From: CAZBEJ01 sp964521305
GTDB taxonomy: Bacteria; Patescibacteriota; Microgenomatia; UBA1406; GWC2-37-13
Direction: 5' to 3'
Length of the DNA: 51,146 nucleotides
Assembly: GCA_964521305.1 (NCBI GenBank)
Contig: CAZFQZ010000002.1
Coordinates: 1-51,146, forward strand
The notes under the pieces are model-generated. The model was not told the DNA's origin and made no database searches. It saw only the letters and a list, made by a program, of their open reading frames with translations. The translations under genes and the position numbers were made by a program. Positions 41,615-50,265 of this stretch are shown piece by piece; within the stretch, counting starts at the first letter, position 1, and each line of letters starts with the position of its first letter.

Positions 41615-42175
41615 ATGAAAACAAATGCGGGTAATTTGAAAAAAGGCGATTTCGTATTTTACCAGAACGAAATCTGGCAGGTACAAAAAGCTGATTTTTA
41701 CTCTCCGGGAAAAGGCTCGGCGCTTATGAAAACAAGGATCAAGAATCTCATGTCGGGGAAAAATATCGAATATACCTATAAATCAAACGAACAAGTGGAA
41801 ACACTGGAGGTTGAAAGCATCGAAATGCAGTATTTATACAAGGATAACGAACACTGTTACTATATGGACGGCAGGACATATAACCAATACGCAGTTCCAC
41901 TGAATGTGGTTGGCAGCGTTGCCAATTTCTTTAAGGAAGGCGATACCATGTATGTCTACATTCACGATGATAAAGCATTAACGATCCGTGCTCCATTAAG
42001 CGTCAAATTAAAAATAATTGAAGCGGAAGATGCGGCCAAAGGCGATACGGTCTCAGGGGCGAAAAAACAGGTTACCCTGGAAACCGGCGCAAAAGTCATG
42101 GTGCCGATATTTATAAAGGTCGGAGAAACAATAACGGTGAATCCGGAAACAGGGGAATATACAGGACGAACCTAG
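41615..42175 (+). CDS. efp: Translation elongation factor P
   Basis: From the ATG at 41615 the protein has 186 residues, the normal EF-P length, with three OB-like domains. The modification loop reads SPGKGSA with the conserved Lys, and the C-terminal signature GETITVNPETGEYTGR is intact. EF-P relieves stalling at polyproline, relevant to the Pro-rich tails of several proteins here. The frame could start 14 codons earlier, but that overlaps the promoter. No modification enzyme (EpmA, EarP, YmfI) is in the window. Confidence 0.94.
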   Translation: MKTNAGNLKKGDFVFYQNEIWQVQKADFYSPGKGSALMKTRIKNLMSGKNIEYTYKSNEQVETLEVESIEMQYLYKDNEHCYYMDGRTYNQYAVPLNVVGSVANFFKEGDTMYVYIHDDKALTIRAPLSVKLKIIEAEDAAKGDTVSGAKKQVTLETGAKVMVPIFIKVGETITVNPETGEYTGRT

Positions 42176-42204
42176 AGACGCTAGATTTCTAATTCCTCAT
42201 TAAC

Positions 42205-42265
42205 CTAATTTCTAAAAAATTCACCATTGTCCAATAAGGGTTTATGTAGATCAATTAGAAATTAG
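42205..42265. repeat. A+T-rich inverted repeat before the RodZ-like gene
   Basis: CTAATTTCTAA (42205-42215) and TTAGAAATTAG (42255-42265) are perfectly complementary over 11 bases, with an adjacent TCTAATTCC core (42188-42196) shared with the repeats at 32452 and 51122. The 110-nt spacer between efp and the next gene is almost entirely made of it. Confidence 0.5.
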
Positions 42266-42285
42266 ATCAATAAGGTTAATTTTTA

Positions 42286-42915
42286 ATGCTTACTGTCGGC
42301 GATATTCTCAAAAAAACCAGGGAAAAGCAAAATATACCAACCAAAGAAGTAGAAAAGCGAATCAAAGTACGTATCAAATTCCTAGAAGCAATTGAATGTA
42401 ACAACTGGAATTTTTTCTCCTCCAAGATTTACATTACAGGAATTATCAAAAACTATTCGGAATATCTCGGGCTCGATCCGAAAAAAATGCTTGCATTTTT
42501 CAGAAGGGATTACGAACGCAGTGAAGAAATCAGTTTTAAAAAACGCGTTTCTTCCCAATATTTGACGCCGGAAACCAAGCGTGTCGCCATGATAATCCTT
42601 GCTGTTATTTTTTTGATCTTCTTTGGTTATTTCGGCTATCAGCTCAAACAGTACCTGTCTCCACCCGAGTTAACGGTTATTTCTCCGCAAAAAGTATCGT
42701 ATACCGTCGAGGATAAGCTGCGGTTTGTCGGGCGAACGGATAAAGATGCGGCAATAACCATATTCGGAGAACGGATATTCCAAGATAAATACGGGATGTT
42801 CGAATACGATTTACCCCTCCATGAAGGGAAAAACCAACTGATAATACAGATCGTTGGGGCTAACGGAAAACAGGCGGCATTCACGGAAACCTATGTGAAA
42901 AAATCGCCGCAATAG
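42286..42915 (+). CDS. RodZ-like helix-turn-helix membrane protein
   Basis: The 209-residue protein has an N-terminal helix-turn-helix of the HTH_25/RodZ type (residues 4-66: VGDILKKTREK, KFLEAIECNNW, YITGIIKNYSEYLG), a basic juxtamembrane segment, one transmembrane helix (about 102-122) and a beta-rich exterior domain (125-209). RodZ links MreB to the wall-building machinery in rods; whether this organism has MreB is not visible. It converges on radA with 3 nt between stops. Confidence 0.8.
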   Translation: MLTVGDILKKTREKQNIPTKEVEKRIKVRIKFLEAIECNNWNFFSSKIYITGIIKNYSEYLGLDPKKMLAFFRRDYERSEEISFKKRVSSQYLTPETKRVAMIILAVIFLIFFGYFGYQLKQYLSPPELTVISPQKVSYTVEDKLRFVGRTDKDAAITIFGERIFQDKYGMFEYDLPLHEGKNQLIIQIVGANGKQAAFTETYVKKSPQ

Positions 42916-42918
42916 TTT

Positions 42919-44205
42919 TTACTTCAACGCATTTAATTGCTGCACTTTTTCAATAGTCGCAGGTGAATATATTTTTCTGAATCCGAGGCGTTGCGCTTCA
43001 GAGATTATTTTTTCCTGGAAATATACCGGCCGTATTTCACCGAGTAATCCGACTTCGCCGACAAAGAGTATGTTTTTTCGTAAAGGAATGTTTTTGAATG
43101 ATGAAACAAGCGACGCCAAAAAACCGAGGTCTGCCGCAGGCGACGAGACGGAAATGCCGCCGACGATATTGACATATATATCGTATTGGTCGAGTCTGAA
43201 ATGAAGGTATTTGCGAGCGACTGCAAGCAGCAGTAGGATCTTATTGTAATCCATTCCTTTCACCACGCGCCTTGGAACAGATAAGACGGTTGGTGCCACC
43301 AATGTCTGGATTTCAAAAAACAAAGGGCGCTTGCCTTGGGGTACGCCGACTATTGCTTTTCCCGGCTCCATTCCCTGTTTGTTTTCAAGGAATACCAGAG
43401 GGTTGCTAACCTCTGCAAGACCATTCTCTTTCATTTCGAAGATACCGATTTCGTCTGTCGGACCGAAACGGTTTTTCGATGCTCGAAGAAGACGGTAATG
43501 CGACACTTTTTCCCCTTCAAAGTTCAAAACGCAGTCGACGAAGTGTTCGAGTGTTTTAGGCCCGGCTATCTCGCCTTCCTTGGTGACGTGTCCGATGAGT
43601 AAAACAGTGATATTGTTTTGCTTGGCAAAAGTAATTATCTTTTTCGCAACTTCTTTTAGTTGACTGATACTGCCGACAGATCCTTCGACAGTATTGGAAT
43701 AGACGGTTTGTACCGAGTCGATGACGATCACATCCAGCGAATCCTTGATGTCTTTGACGCCTTCGATGATTCCCTCGATCTGCAGGTCATTGGAAAACAG
43801 GAAATGATCCATGTTAATTGCCAACCGGTCGGCGCGGTCTTTGATCTGTTCGGCGGATTCCTCACCTGAAATATAAAGAGTCTTCGAGTTTTGAAGGGAT
43901 TGGAGCACTAATGTGGATTTTCCGATACCCGGTTCTCCGGTCAACAAAATAACTTCGCCGGATATGAATCCTCCGCCGAGAACCCTGTCGAACTCATAAA
44001 CCCCGGTTGATTTTCTTTTTTTTGGGCTGCTGGCGATTTTTTTAAGCGAAGTGATGGATATTTTTTTCACGCGTTCTTTTTTACCCTCTGATGTTTGGGA
44101 GAAGGAAGGCTTTTCGACGAGGGTGTTCCATTTGCCGCAATCAGGGCATTTGCCGATCCACGAAGCCGATCCGTAGCCGCAGTTTGAACAGATGAATAAG
44201 ACCAT
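42919..44205 (-). CDS. radA: DNA repair protein RadA (Sms)
   Basis: The 428-residue protein has an N-terminal four-cysteine zinc finger (CSNCG...CPDCG), the RecA-like Walker A GEPGIGKST, the RadA-specific SKNRFG motif and a C-terminal Lon-protease-like domain (GGISVSSPAADLGF). It drives branch migration of recombination intermediates. It starts 7 nt after the argS stop on the same strand, so argS-radA is probably an operon. Confidence 0.95.
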   Translation of the reverse strand: MVLFICSNCGYGSASWIGKCPDCGKWNTLVEKPSFSQTSEGKKERVKKISITSLKKIASSPKKRKSTGVYEFDRVLGGGFISGEVILLTGEPGIGKSTLVLQSLQNSKTLYISGEESAEQIKDRADRLAINMDHFLFSNDLQIEGIIEGVKDIKDSLDVIVIDSVQTVYSNTVEGSVGSISQLKEVAKKIITFAKQNNITVLLIGHVTKEGEIAGPKTLEHFVDCVLNFEGEKVSHYRLLRASKNRFGPTDEIGIFEMKENGLAEVSNPLVFLENKQGMEPGKAIVGVPQGKRPLFFEIQTLVAPTVLSVPRRVVKGMDYNKILLLLAVARKYLHFRLDQYDIYVNIVGGISVSSPAADLGFLASLVSSFKNIPLRKNILFVGEVGLLGEIRPVYFQEKIISEAQRLGFRKIYSPATIEKVQQLNALK

Positions 44206-44212
44206 ACGTGTA

Positions 44213-45898
44213 TTACATTTTGTTTACCGTTTTTATCCCCAGCAAATCCAGCCCTTTTTTTATCGTTTCGGCGGTTGCTTTGGTTAAAAGGAGGCGGAAT
44301 GTTTTTGCGTCGCCGTCGGCTTTTAATATGGGGCATTTCTGATAGAACAGGTTGAACTGTTGAGTTATATTAAATAAATACGTCGCGATATAATTGGGGG
44401 CGAAATTCGACGCAGCATTTCCTACTACTTCCGGGAATTGGTAGAGTGTGCGGAAAAGCGCAGTCTCCTCTTCCTGAAGTTTCGGCACTCGGGAGACATC
44501 AAGGGCGTCTTTTGTTTTTTCCAACACACTGTGGCAGCGGACATAGGAATATAAAAGATATGGACCCGAATTCCCTTCCAAGGAAACCGATTCGTTGATG
44601 TCGAACACAATGGTGTTTGAAACGCTGTTTTTCAGAAAGGAGTATTTGACCGCCGCAACGGCGAGCGTTTCGGCCACATCTTCGCTACAGCCAAAAAGTT
44701 CATTGATTTTTTTCTTGGTTTCGTCGATCAACCATTCGCCTTCAACAACGTTTCCTTGGCGGGATGACATTTTGCCGCCTCTAAGCTGGACCCATTCATA
44801 CGTCAAATGGAACTGGCGGTCCTTGAATTTTGACGGGTTCAGGAGTTCTTCGACCTTGAATGTGGTGTTGAAAAAGCTTTTTTGTTCAGGCGTCGTGAGA
44901 TGGATGCATGTATCCAGTTCGCCGAACTCGGAAAATTCCTTTTCGGCAAGCGCCAGTTCCTTGCCTTCATATGTTGGAAATCCAAGAGAATTGATGAAGA
45001 CTCGTGTATCGACGCCGTACTTTTTCCCGTTGAATATGATGGCGCCCTCGCTTTTTTCGAGAATGCCTTTTTTTATTGCATCATGTACTATTTCGACGCC
45101 GCGCTTCGCATTTTCGCTTTCGAAATACAGGCGGTCGAAACGGGAATAAAGCCGTTTATAGATCGCGTCAAAATAATCGAGACTCCATTGCCTGGTTTCT
45201 TTCCACAAGCCGACGATTGATTCGTCCTGGTTATAGATCATCCGGTTGATTTCGTTGATCTCGTTTTTCGTTTTTTCGTCTTTGTCGTATGCTTTTTGCC
45301 CTTCGGAATATGCTTTTCCCAAATACCGGATCTTTTCCCGCAACGATGTTAATTTTTTAATTTCCGATTGATTATTTCTAACAGCGTATAAGCACTTCGC
45401 TATGTGCAGCCCGACATCGCCTTGATAGTTTGACCTGATCAGTATATTTCCCGTCGCTTCGAACATGCGGACGATCGCTTCCCCGATTGTAATGTTGCGC
45501 AGATGCCCGATATGAAATAATTTATGCGTATTGGGATGCGCGTATTCAATCATGATTTTGTTCCGTTTTCCGAGATGAACCTGCGGGAAGGAAAAGCGTG
45601 TTTCGGCAGATTGTCGTATTGTTGCCAGCAGGGTTTCTTCCGCGATCCAGAAATTGATGAATCCCGGTTTGATTGCTTCGGCATCGGAAACACCTTCGTG
45701 ACGCGGGTATTTCGTTACGATCTCCTGCGCTATCTCGAGCGGATTTTTTTTCATAATCTTGCCTAGTTTCAACGCAATGGTAGTGGTGTAATCTCCATGT
45801 CCGAGATCCTCAGGTTGCTCAAGATCTATCCTCGTTTTAGTATTGGTCATGGACGAAACAATTTTTTCGAGATTGGTAATTATATGTTTTTTTATCAT
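44213..45898 (-). CDS. argS: Arginyl-tRNA synthetase
   Basis: From the ATG at 45898 the protein has about 561 residues: the Arg-specific N-terminal domain, the class I HIGH motif in HKLFHIGHLRN, KMSSRQGN in place of KMSKS, and a DALR anticodon-binding domain at the C-terminus. It charges tRNA-Arg. A longer frame begins at 45910, but that ATG is part of the -10 region (TGT-TATGAT, 7 nt before 45898), so the shorter start is preferred. Confidence 0.94.
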   Translation of the reverse strand: MIKKHIITNLEKIVSSMTNTKTRIDLEQPEDLGHGDYTTTIALKLGKIMKKNPLEIAQEIVTKYPRHEGVSDAEAIKPGFINFWIAEETLLATIRQSAETRFSFPQVHLGKRNKIMIEYAHPNTHKLFHIGHLRNITIGEAIVRMFEATGNILIRSNYQGDVGLHIAKCLYAVRNNQSEIKKLTSLREKIRYLGKAYSEGQKAYDKDEKTKNEINEINRMIYNQDESIVGLWKETRQWSLDYFDAIYKRLYSRFDRLYFESENAKRGVEIVHDAIKKGILEKSEGAIIFNGKKYGVDTRVFINSLGFPTYEGKELALAEKEFSEFGELDTCIHLTTPEQKSFFNTTFKVEELLNPSKFKDRQFHLTYEWVQLRGGKMSSRQGNVVEGEWLIDETKKKINELFGCSEDVAETLAVAAVKYSFLKNSVSNTIVFDINESVSLEGNSGPYLLYSYVRCHSVLEKTKDALDVSRVPKLQEEETALFRTLYQFPEVVGNAASNFAPNYIATYLFNITQQFNLFYQKCPILKADGDAKTFRLLLTKATAETIKKGLDLLGIKTVNKM

Positions 45899-45905
45899 GG
45901 CTATT

Positions 45906-45914
45906 ATCATAACA
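45906..45914 (-). promoter_or_regulatory. Extended -10 of argS-radA
   Basis: TGT-TATGAT on the minus strand, 7 nt before the ATG at 45898. It overlaps an upstream in-frame ATG and so decides the start. Confidence 0.5.
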
Positions 45915-45969
45915 CAAAAATGAATACTCTACCGGTTGAAAATTCAAATAGAGATAGTATACAATAGTG

Positions 45970-45975
45970 CATAAT
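45970..45975 (+). promoter_or_regulatory. -10 element of the PEGA/SH3 gene
   Basis: CATAAT ends 5 nt before the ATG at 45981. A TATACAAT sequence about 12 nt upstream is an alternative. Confidence 0.4.
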
Positions 45976-45980
45976 AGGCC

Positions 45981-46883
45981 ATGAAAAGCAAACTAATTCT
46001 TCTATTCATTTTGGTTGTTCTGTTTATCCTTTTTATCATTATGCGGTTTTTCATCCTCGACAGGCAAAACGTATTCGGTTCGTTGAAAGTAATTTCCTCA
46101 CCGGTCGCTTCCGTATTCGTGGATAACGTAGCAGTCGGAAAGACGCCGCTCGACAATTACAAATTGAAAATCGGGGATTATCAATTGAAACTCATACCCG
46201 AGGGAACGGCAACTGATACCGCATCATGGAACGGTAAAATATCTGTTTACAAAAATGCGTTGACGTACGTAAACAGGGAACTTGGCGTTTCGGACGTCAC
46301 CTCGGCGGGTGAAATATTCACGACCAGGCCCATGAACTCTCCGATAAAAGACGGATACGGTGAGGTGTATGTGGAAACCGATCCTCCAGGTGCCATTGTG
46401 ACTTTGGATAACGACGACAAAGGCGTGGCATCGCTTATCATGCAGGACGTGCCAAAAGGTGAGCATGAAATCTCCGTATTCATGCCGGGTTTTTTAAGGA
46501 GAACGCAGAAAGTCAACATCGATTCCGGCTATAGGGTAAGCGCATATATCAAGTTGGCCATTGATCAGACGCAATCTTCGTTGACGCCGACACCCACACC
46601 GGCGCCGTCCGTTGCAACGGCAAGTGCGCAAACCGAACCTGCGTCAACAGGACAACCGGGGTATGTGACGATCAACAACACGGACCAGGGATGGCTGCGG
46701 GTTCGCGACGACGCATCGATCAACGCGTCCGAAGAAGCGAAAATAAAATCAGGAGGCAAATATAAACTCCTGGACGAGCAAACCAACTGGTACAAGATAC
46801 AATATAATGATAACCCTGCAGGACTTGTTTCAGGAACCTTTACGACAGGCTGGATATCTGCAGAATACGCTACAAAGGAATAG
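45981..46883 (+). CDS. Membrane-anchored PEGA and SH3-domain protein
   Basis: The 300-residue protein has an N-terminal transmembrane helix (about residues 4-27), two PEGA domains (about 33-75, with ASVFVDNVAVGKTPL; and about 127-193, with PPGAIVTLDNDDKG), a Thr/Pro/Ala linker (198-224) and a C-terminal bacterial SH3-like domain (about 226-297, with GWLRVRDDASINA). PEGA and SH3b domains bind surface or wall components, so it is probably an extracytoplasmic wall-binding protein. It overlaps the convergent glycosyltransferase gene by 14 nt. Confidence 0.85.
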   Translation: MKSKLILLFILVVLFILFIIMRFFILDRQNVFGSLKVISSPVASVFVDNVAVGKTPLDNYKLKIGDYQLKLIPEGTATDTASWNGKISVYKNALTYVNRELGVSDVTSAGEIFTTRPMNSPIKDGYGEVYVETDPPGAIVTLDNDDKGVASLIMQDVPKGEHEISVFMPGFLRRTQKVNIDSGYRVSAYIKLAIDQTQSSLTPTPTPAPSVATASAQTEPASTGQPGYVTINNTDQGWLRVRDDASINASEEAKIKSGGKYKLLDEQTNWYKIQYNDNPAGLVSGTFTTGWISAEYATKE

Positions 46884-47994
46884 CTGCTTCCCTATTTTTC
46901 CAGATGAACCTGTTATAGAGAATGTATGAGTATGGAATGATGAGAAATGCGATGATGAATATTTTATATATATACCAATGATCTCTTCCCAGCCATGTAG
47001 CGAATAGTTGTACGCCGACGGTTTGTATGACGAGTGAACCGGATGCGATCGAATTAAATTTAATAAAACTCGGGATAACTTCTGCGGCGCTGTTTGCGAT
47101 GCGCTTGTGGGAAAATGACCAGAGATTGTTCCAGGTAAAATTGGATATGATGGCGGTTTCCGCGCTGATCAGTGTCGATATCCACACAGGCTTATGGAGG
47201 ATATCGATGCCGATATGCGACACGGTAAAATCTATGATGAATCCGCTCACGCCCACAGTCGCAAACTTGATGAACGAAGAATTCTGCAATACGTATAAGA
47301 TTGAATGAACGATGTATTGCGTTGCGTCGATTTTGGAATAACCTGATGTTCTATCCTTGAAATGCACCGGAATTTCAGCGGTTTTGGCGTTATGTTTGAT
47401 GGCGTAGTCCAGAAATGCAACCTGAAAGACGTATCCTGAGTAATTTCTGATATGGTGGAATGCATGTTTCACGAGGCTTGATCTGAGTGCACGGTATCCG
47501 TTCGTCCACTCGGTCGTCTTGAATTTTACCATACCTAATCTGATAAAAAGATTTGCACCAACCGAAAGGATTTTCCTGTGCAACCCCCAATCATCCGGTA
47601 TCGATCCACCATCCATATATCGTGATCCCACGACAAAATCCGCTCCCTCATCAATTTTTTTTAGGAACCGCGGGATATCATCCGGGTCATGGGACAGATC
47701 AGCGTCCATCTCAAACATGACATCCGCACGTACCTGTTCGATACCGTACGTAAATCCGTTGATATATGCTTTTCCCAACCCTTCCTTTTTCATTTCTATC
47801 ATATACAGGCGAGGATTTTCTTTCATGAGCGATTTAACGATCCGGGGCGTTGCATCCGTCGAATAACTGTCTACAATCAGCACGTGGAGCTCCCATCGGT
47901 TTACTTTTTGTTGTTGTCCGAAGATCTTGTGCACCAATTCTTCTATACTGCCGGCTTCGTTGTACGTGGGAAGAATAATAAGAGCTTTCTTCAT
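46870..47994 (-). CDS. GT2 glycosyltransferase (DPM1-like) fused to a GtrA domain
   Basis: The 374-residue protein has an N-terminal family 2 glycosyltransferase domain (LPTYNEAGSIEELV, residues 8-21; DADLSHDPDD for the metal-binding Asp pair, about 97-106) resembling polyprenyl-phosphate mannosyl/glucosyl transferases. A four-helix GtrA domain follows (about 240-370) that flips or holds the lipid-linked sugar. It makes polyprenyl-phosphate sugars for surface glycans. It overlaps the upstream epimerase gene by 4 nt and is last in the sugar operon. Confidence 0.9.
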   Translation of the reverse strand: MKKALIILPTYNEAGSIEELVHKIFGQQQKVNRWELHVLIVDSYSTDATPRIVKSLMKENPRLYMIEMKKEGLGKAYINGFTYGIEQVRADVMFEMDADLSHDPDDIPRFLKKIDEGADFVVGSRYMDGGSIPDDWGLHRKILSVGANLFIRLGMVKFKTTEWTNGYRALRSSLVKHAFHHIRNYSGYVFQVAFLDYAIKHNAKTAEIPVHFKDRTSGYSKIDATQYIVHSILYVLQNSSFIKFATVGVSGFIIDFTVSHIGIDILHKPVWISTLISAETAIISNFTWNNLWSFSHKRIANSAAEVIPSFIKFNSIASGSLVIQTVGVQLFATWLGRDHWYIYKIFIIAFLIIPYSYILYNRFIWKNREAAIPL

Positions 47995-48935
47995 AAATAT
48001 CTGGTTTTGAAATAGGTGATTGTTTTATCCAGTCCTTTGTTCAGCGGAACCGTCGGTTGCCAACCGAGCATCTTTTTCGCTTTGCTTATATCGGGCTGGC
48101 GCTGTTTAGGATCATCGCCGTCGATAGCGCACGATTTTATTATTGATGTTGTTTTTGTTTTTTGCTGGATATATGTTGCAAGATTTATGATCGTGCGTTC
48201 GTCCGGATTGCCTATATTGATGATTTCAGATTTAAGATAGGGAGTTGTCGCAAGTTTGTGCAATCCTGATACCATATCCGAAATAAAGCAAAACGATCTG
48301 GTTTGCTTGCCGGTTCCGTACACGGTCAGCGGTTTACCCGTCAGGCTCTGCATAATGAAGTTTGAAATTACCCGGCCGTCGTTCTGCTCCATGTTCGGAC
48401 CGTAGGTGTTGAAAATGCGCGCGATGCGGACATCCAGATCGTATTTTCGGATATAGCTGTAACACAGTGCTTCGGCGTACCGTTTGCCTTCGTCATAGCA
48501 CGCGCGGGGACCGACCGTGTTGACGTTTCCCCAATATGTTTCCGGCTGCGGATGTATTTCGGGATCGCCGTATACTTCGGACGTCGATGCCAGGACAAAC
48601 GTTTTGCTTCCCGATTTTTTCACGAATTCTAAAGTCCGGTATGTTCCTTCACTGTTGACGCGAAGCGTCTGTATGGGGTGTTTTTTATATTGGATAGGTG
48701 ACGCTGGTGAAGCCAGATGATAGACGATATCAACGGAAGGTATGTCTGTAAACGAATAGTTGATGAGATCCGTTTCGGTGAAATGGAAACTCTTGTTTTT
48801 CAGGGCATGAGTGATATTTTCTCGCATGCCGGTAACGAAATTATCGAGTCCATACACCTCATCGTTCAGAGAAAGATGGTAGTTAACAAGATTTGATCCG
48901 ATGAATCCTGCCGCTCCGGTGATAAATACCTTCAT
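47991..48935 (-). CDS. UDP-glucuronate decarboxylase-like NAD-dependent SDR (UDP-xylose synthase)
   Basis: The 314-residue protein has the extended-SDR nucleotide motif GAAGFIGSN (residues 7-15), the catalytic STSEVYGDP segment and the YDEGKRYAE active-site Tyr-x3-Lys, with the ARIFNTYGPN motif downstream. The YDEGKR form and FNTYGPxM context are typical of UDP-glucuronate decarboxylases. It directly follows UDP-glucose dehydrogenase with a 4-nt overlap, which supplies its substrate. A related dTDP-glucose dehydratase remains possible. Confidence 0.85.
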   Translation of the reverse strand: MKVFITGAAGFIGSNLVNYHLSLNDEVYGLDNFVTGMRENITHALKNKSFHFTETDLINYSFTDIPSVDIVYHLASPASPIQYKKHPIQTLRVNSEGTYRTLEFVKKSGSKTFVLASTSEVYGDPEIHPQPETYWGNVNTVGPRACYDEGKRYAEALCYSYIRKYDLDVRIARIFNTYGPNMEQNDGRVISNFIMQSLTGKPLTVYGTGKQTRSFCFISDMVSGLHKLATTPYLKSEIINIGNPDERTIINLATYIQQKTKTTSIIKSCAIDGDDPKQRQPDISKAKKMLGWQPTVPLNKGLDKTITYFKTRYL

Positions 48936-50239
48936 GGAGATAGGTGAACGGGTAATCTGCCAACCGAATAATAGGCGAAACCGAGTTTCCTGAGCGTGTC
49001 CGGCGTATGCATATTTCTCCCGTCAAAGATATAGGGGAATTTCATGAGTTTTTTCAATTTCAAAAAATCAATTTGTTTGAATTCATTCCACTCGGTCAAA
49101 ACGACCAATCCGTCCGCATTTTTTGCTGCTTCATAGGGATTTTTGCACAGATTGATCGTTCTGTCGAACATTTTTTTGATATTCCTCATTGCTGCGGGAT
49201 CGTAGGCGTAGACAATGAATTTCTTCTCCAAAAGAGTTTTGATGAGATACTGCGACGGCGCGAATCTGATGTCATCAGTATTGGGTTTGAAGCTCAATCC
49301 CCAGATGGCAATGCGCTTGCCGGGAATGTGTTTAAGGATTTTTTCCAAAAGATTTATGCGCGATTGCGTGTTAATTTTTTCTGCAGCTTCGAGGAATGTA
49401 GTGTCTATGTTCAGGGCTTTTCCCATTTCGATCAAGGCCATAACATCTTTCGGCAGGCACGAACCGCCATAACCCACTCCCGGGTCCATGAAAATCCTGC
49501 CGATTCTTCGATCCAGGCCGACGGCGTCGAGCACTTGTTCGACATCTGCACCGTTCTTTTCGCAATAGAATGAGATCAGGTTTGCGAATGAAATTTTGAT
49601 GGCGAGCATGGCGTTGGAAGTATATTTGATGAGTTCTGCAGAAGACAAATTGGTGATGACGCGCTTGCCGTTTATAGGTTTATGGAGCTGAATCAACATA
49701 TCGATCGCTTTTTTTGAATCCGATCCGATGACAACGCGGTCCGCATTCAGGGTGTCATATATCGCGGTTCCTTCCCGCAAAAACTCCGGGCATGATGCCA
49801 CCGCGACTTCCGTATTCTTCGGTTTGTTTTTCAGCAGGATTTCTTCTATTTTTTTATTCGTTCCGATGGGAACCGTGCTCTTGCAGGAAACCACCGTAAA
49901 CGATTTTTTGAGATTTTTCGCGATGTTTTTCCCGACTTCAAGTACCGCAGAAAAATCTGCTTCGCCGTTTGCTTTCGGCGGTGTTCCGACTGCGATGAAC
50001 ACGATGTTAGATACGGGAATTGCATCCTGATAGTCCAAGGTGAAACGTAATCTGTTTGCCTGCAGGTTTTTCTGGAGGAGTTCCTTGAGGGCCGGCTCGT
50101 AGATGATGGGATCTCCTGATTCCAAACGCCGTATCTTTTCAGCCGTATGTCCAACGACCCAGACGTCGTTTCCGAAATCGGCGAATACGCAAGCACTAAC
50201 AAGTCCGACGTACCCGTGTCCTACAACCGTAATAGTCAT
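48932..50239 (-). CDS. UDP-glucose 6-dehydrogenase
   Basis: The 435-residue protein has the N-terminal Rossmann motif GHGYVGLVSA (residues 7-16), the PEFLREGTA substrate segment and the active-site GGSCLPKD with the catalytic Cys, followed by the FKPNTDDIR C-terminal signature. It oxidises UDP-glucose to UDP-glucuronate with two NAD+. It overlaps the decarboxylase gene by 4 nt, giving a two-step route to UDP-xylose. TATCAT lies about 8 nt before the ATG, so it may also have its own start. Confidence 0.93.
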   Translation of the reverse strand: MTITVVGHGYVGLVSACVFADFGNDVWVVGHTAEKIRRLESGDPIIYEPALKELLQKNLQANRLRFTLDYQDAIPVSNIVFIAVGTPPKANGEADFSAVLEVGKNIAKNLKKSFTVVSCKSTVPIGTNKKIEEILLKNKPKNTEVAVASCPEFLREGTAIYDTLNADRVVIGSDSKKAIDMLIQLHKPINGKRVITNLSSAELIKYTSNAMLAIKISFANLISFYCEKNGADVEQVLDAVGLDRRIGRIFMDPGVGYGGSCLPKDVMALIEMGKALNIDTTFLEAAEKINTQSRINLLEKILKHIPGKRIAIWGLSFKPNTDDIRFAPSQYLIKTLLEKKFIVYAYDPAAMRNIKKMFDRTINLCKNPYEAAKNADGLVVLTEWNEFKQIDFLKLKKLMKFPYIFDGRNMHTPDTLRKLGFAYYSVGRLPVHLSP

Positions 50240-50265
50240 AAGTATTTATGATACAAGAAACAAGG

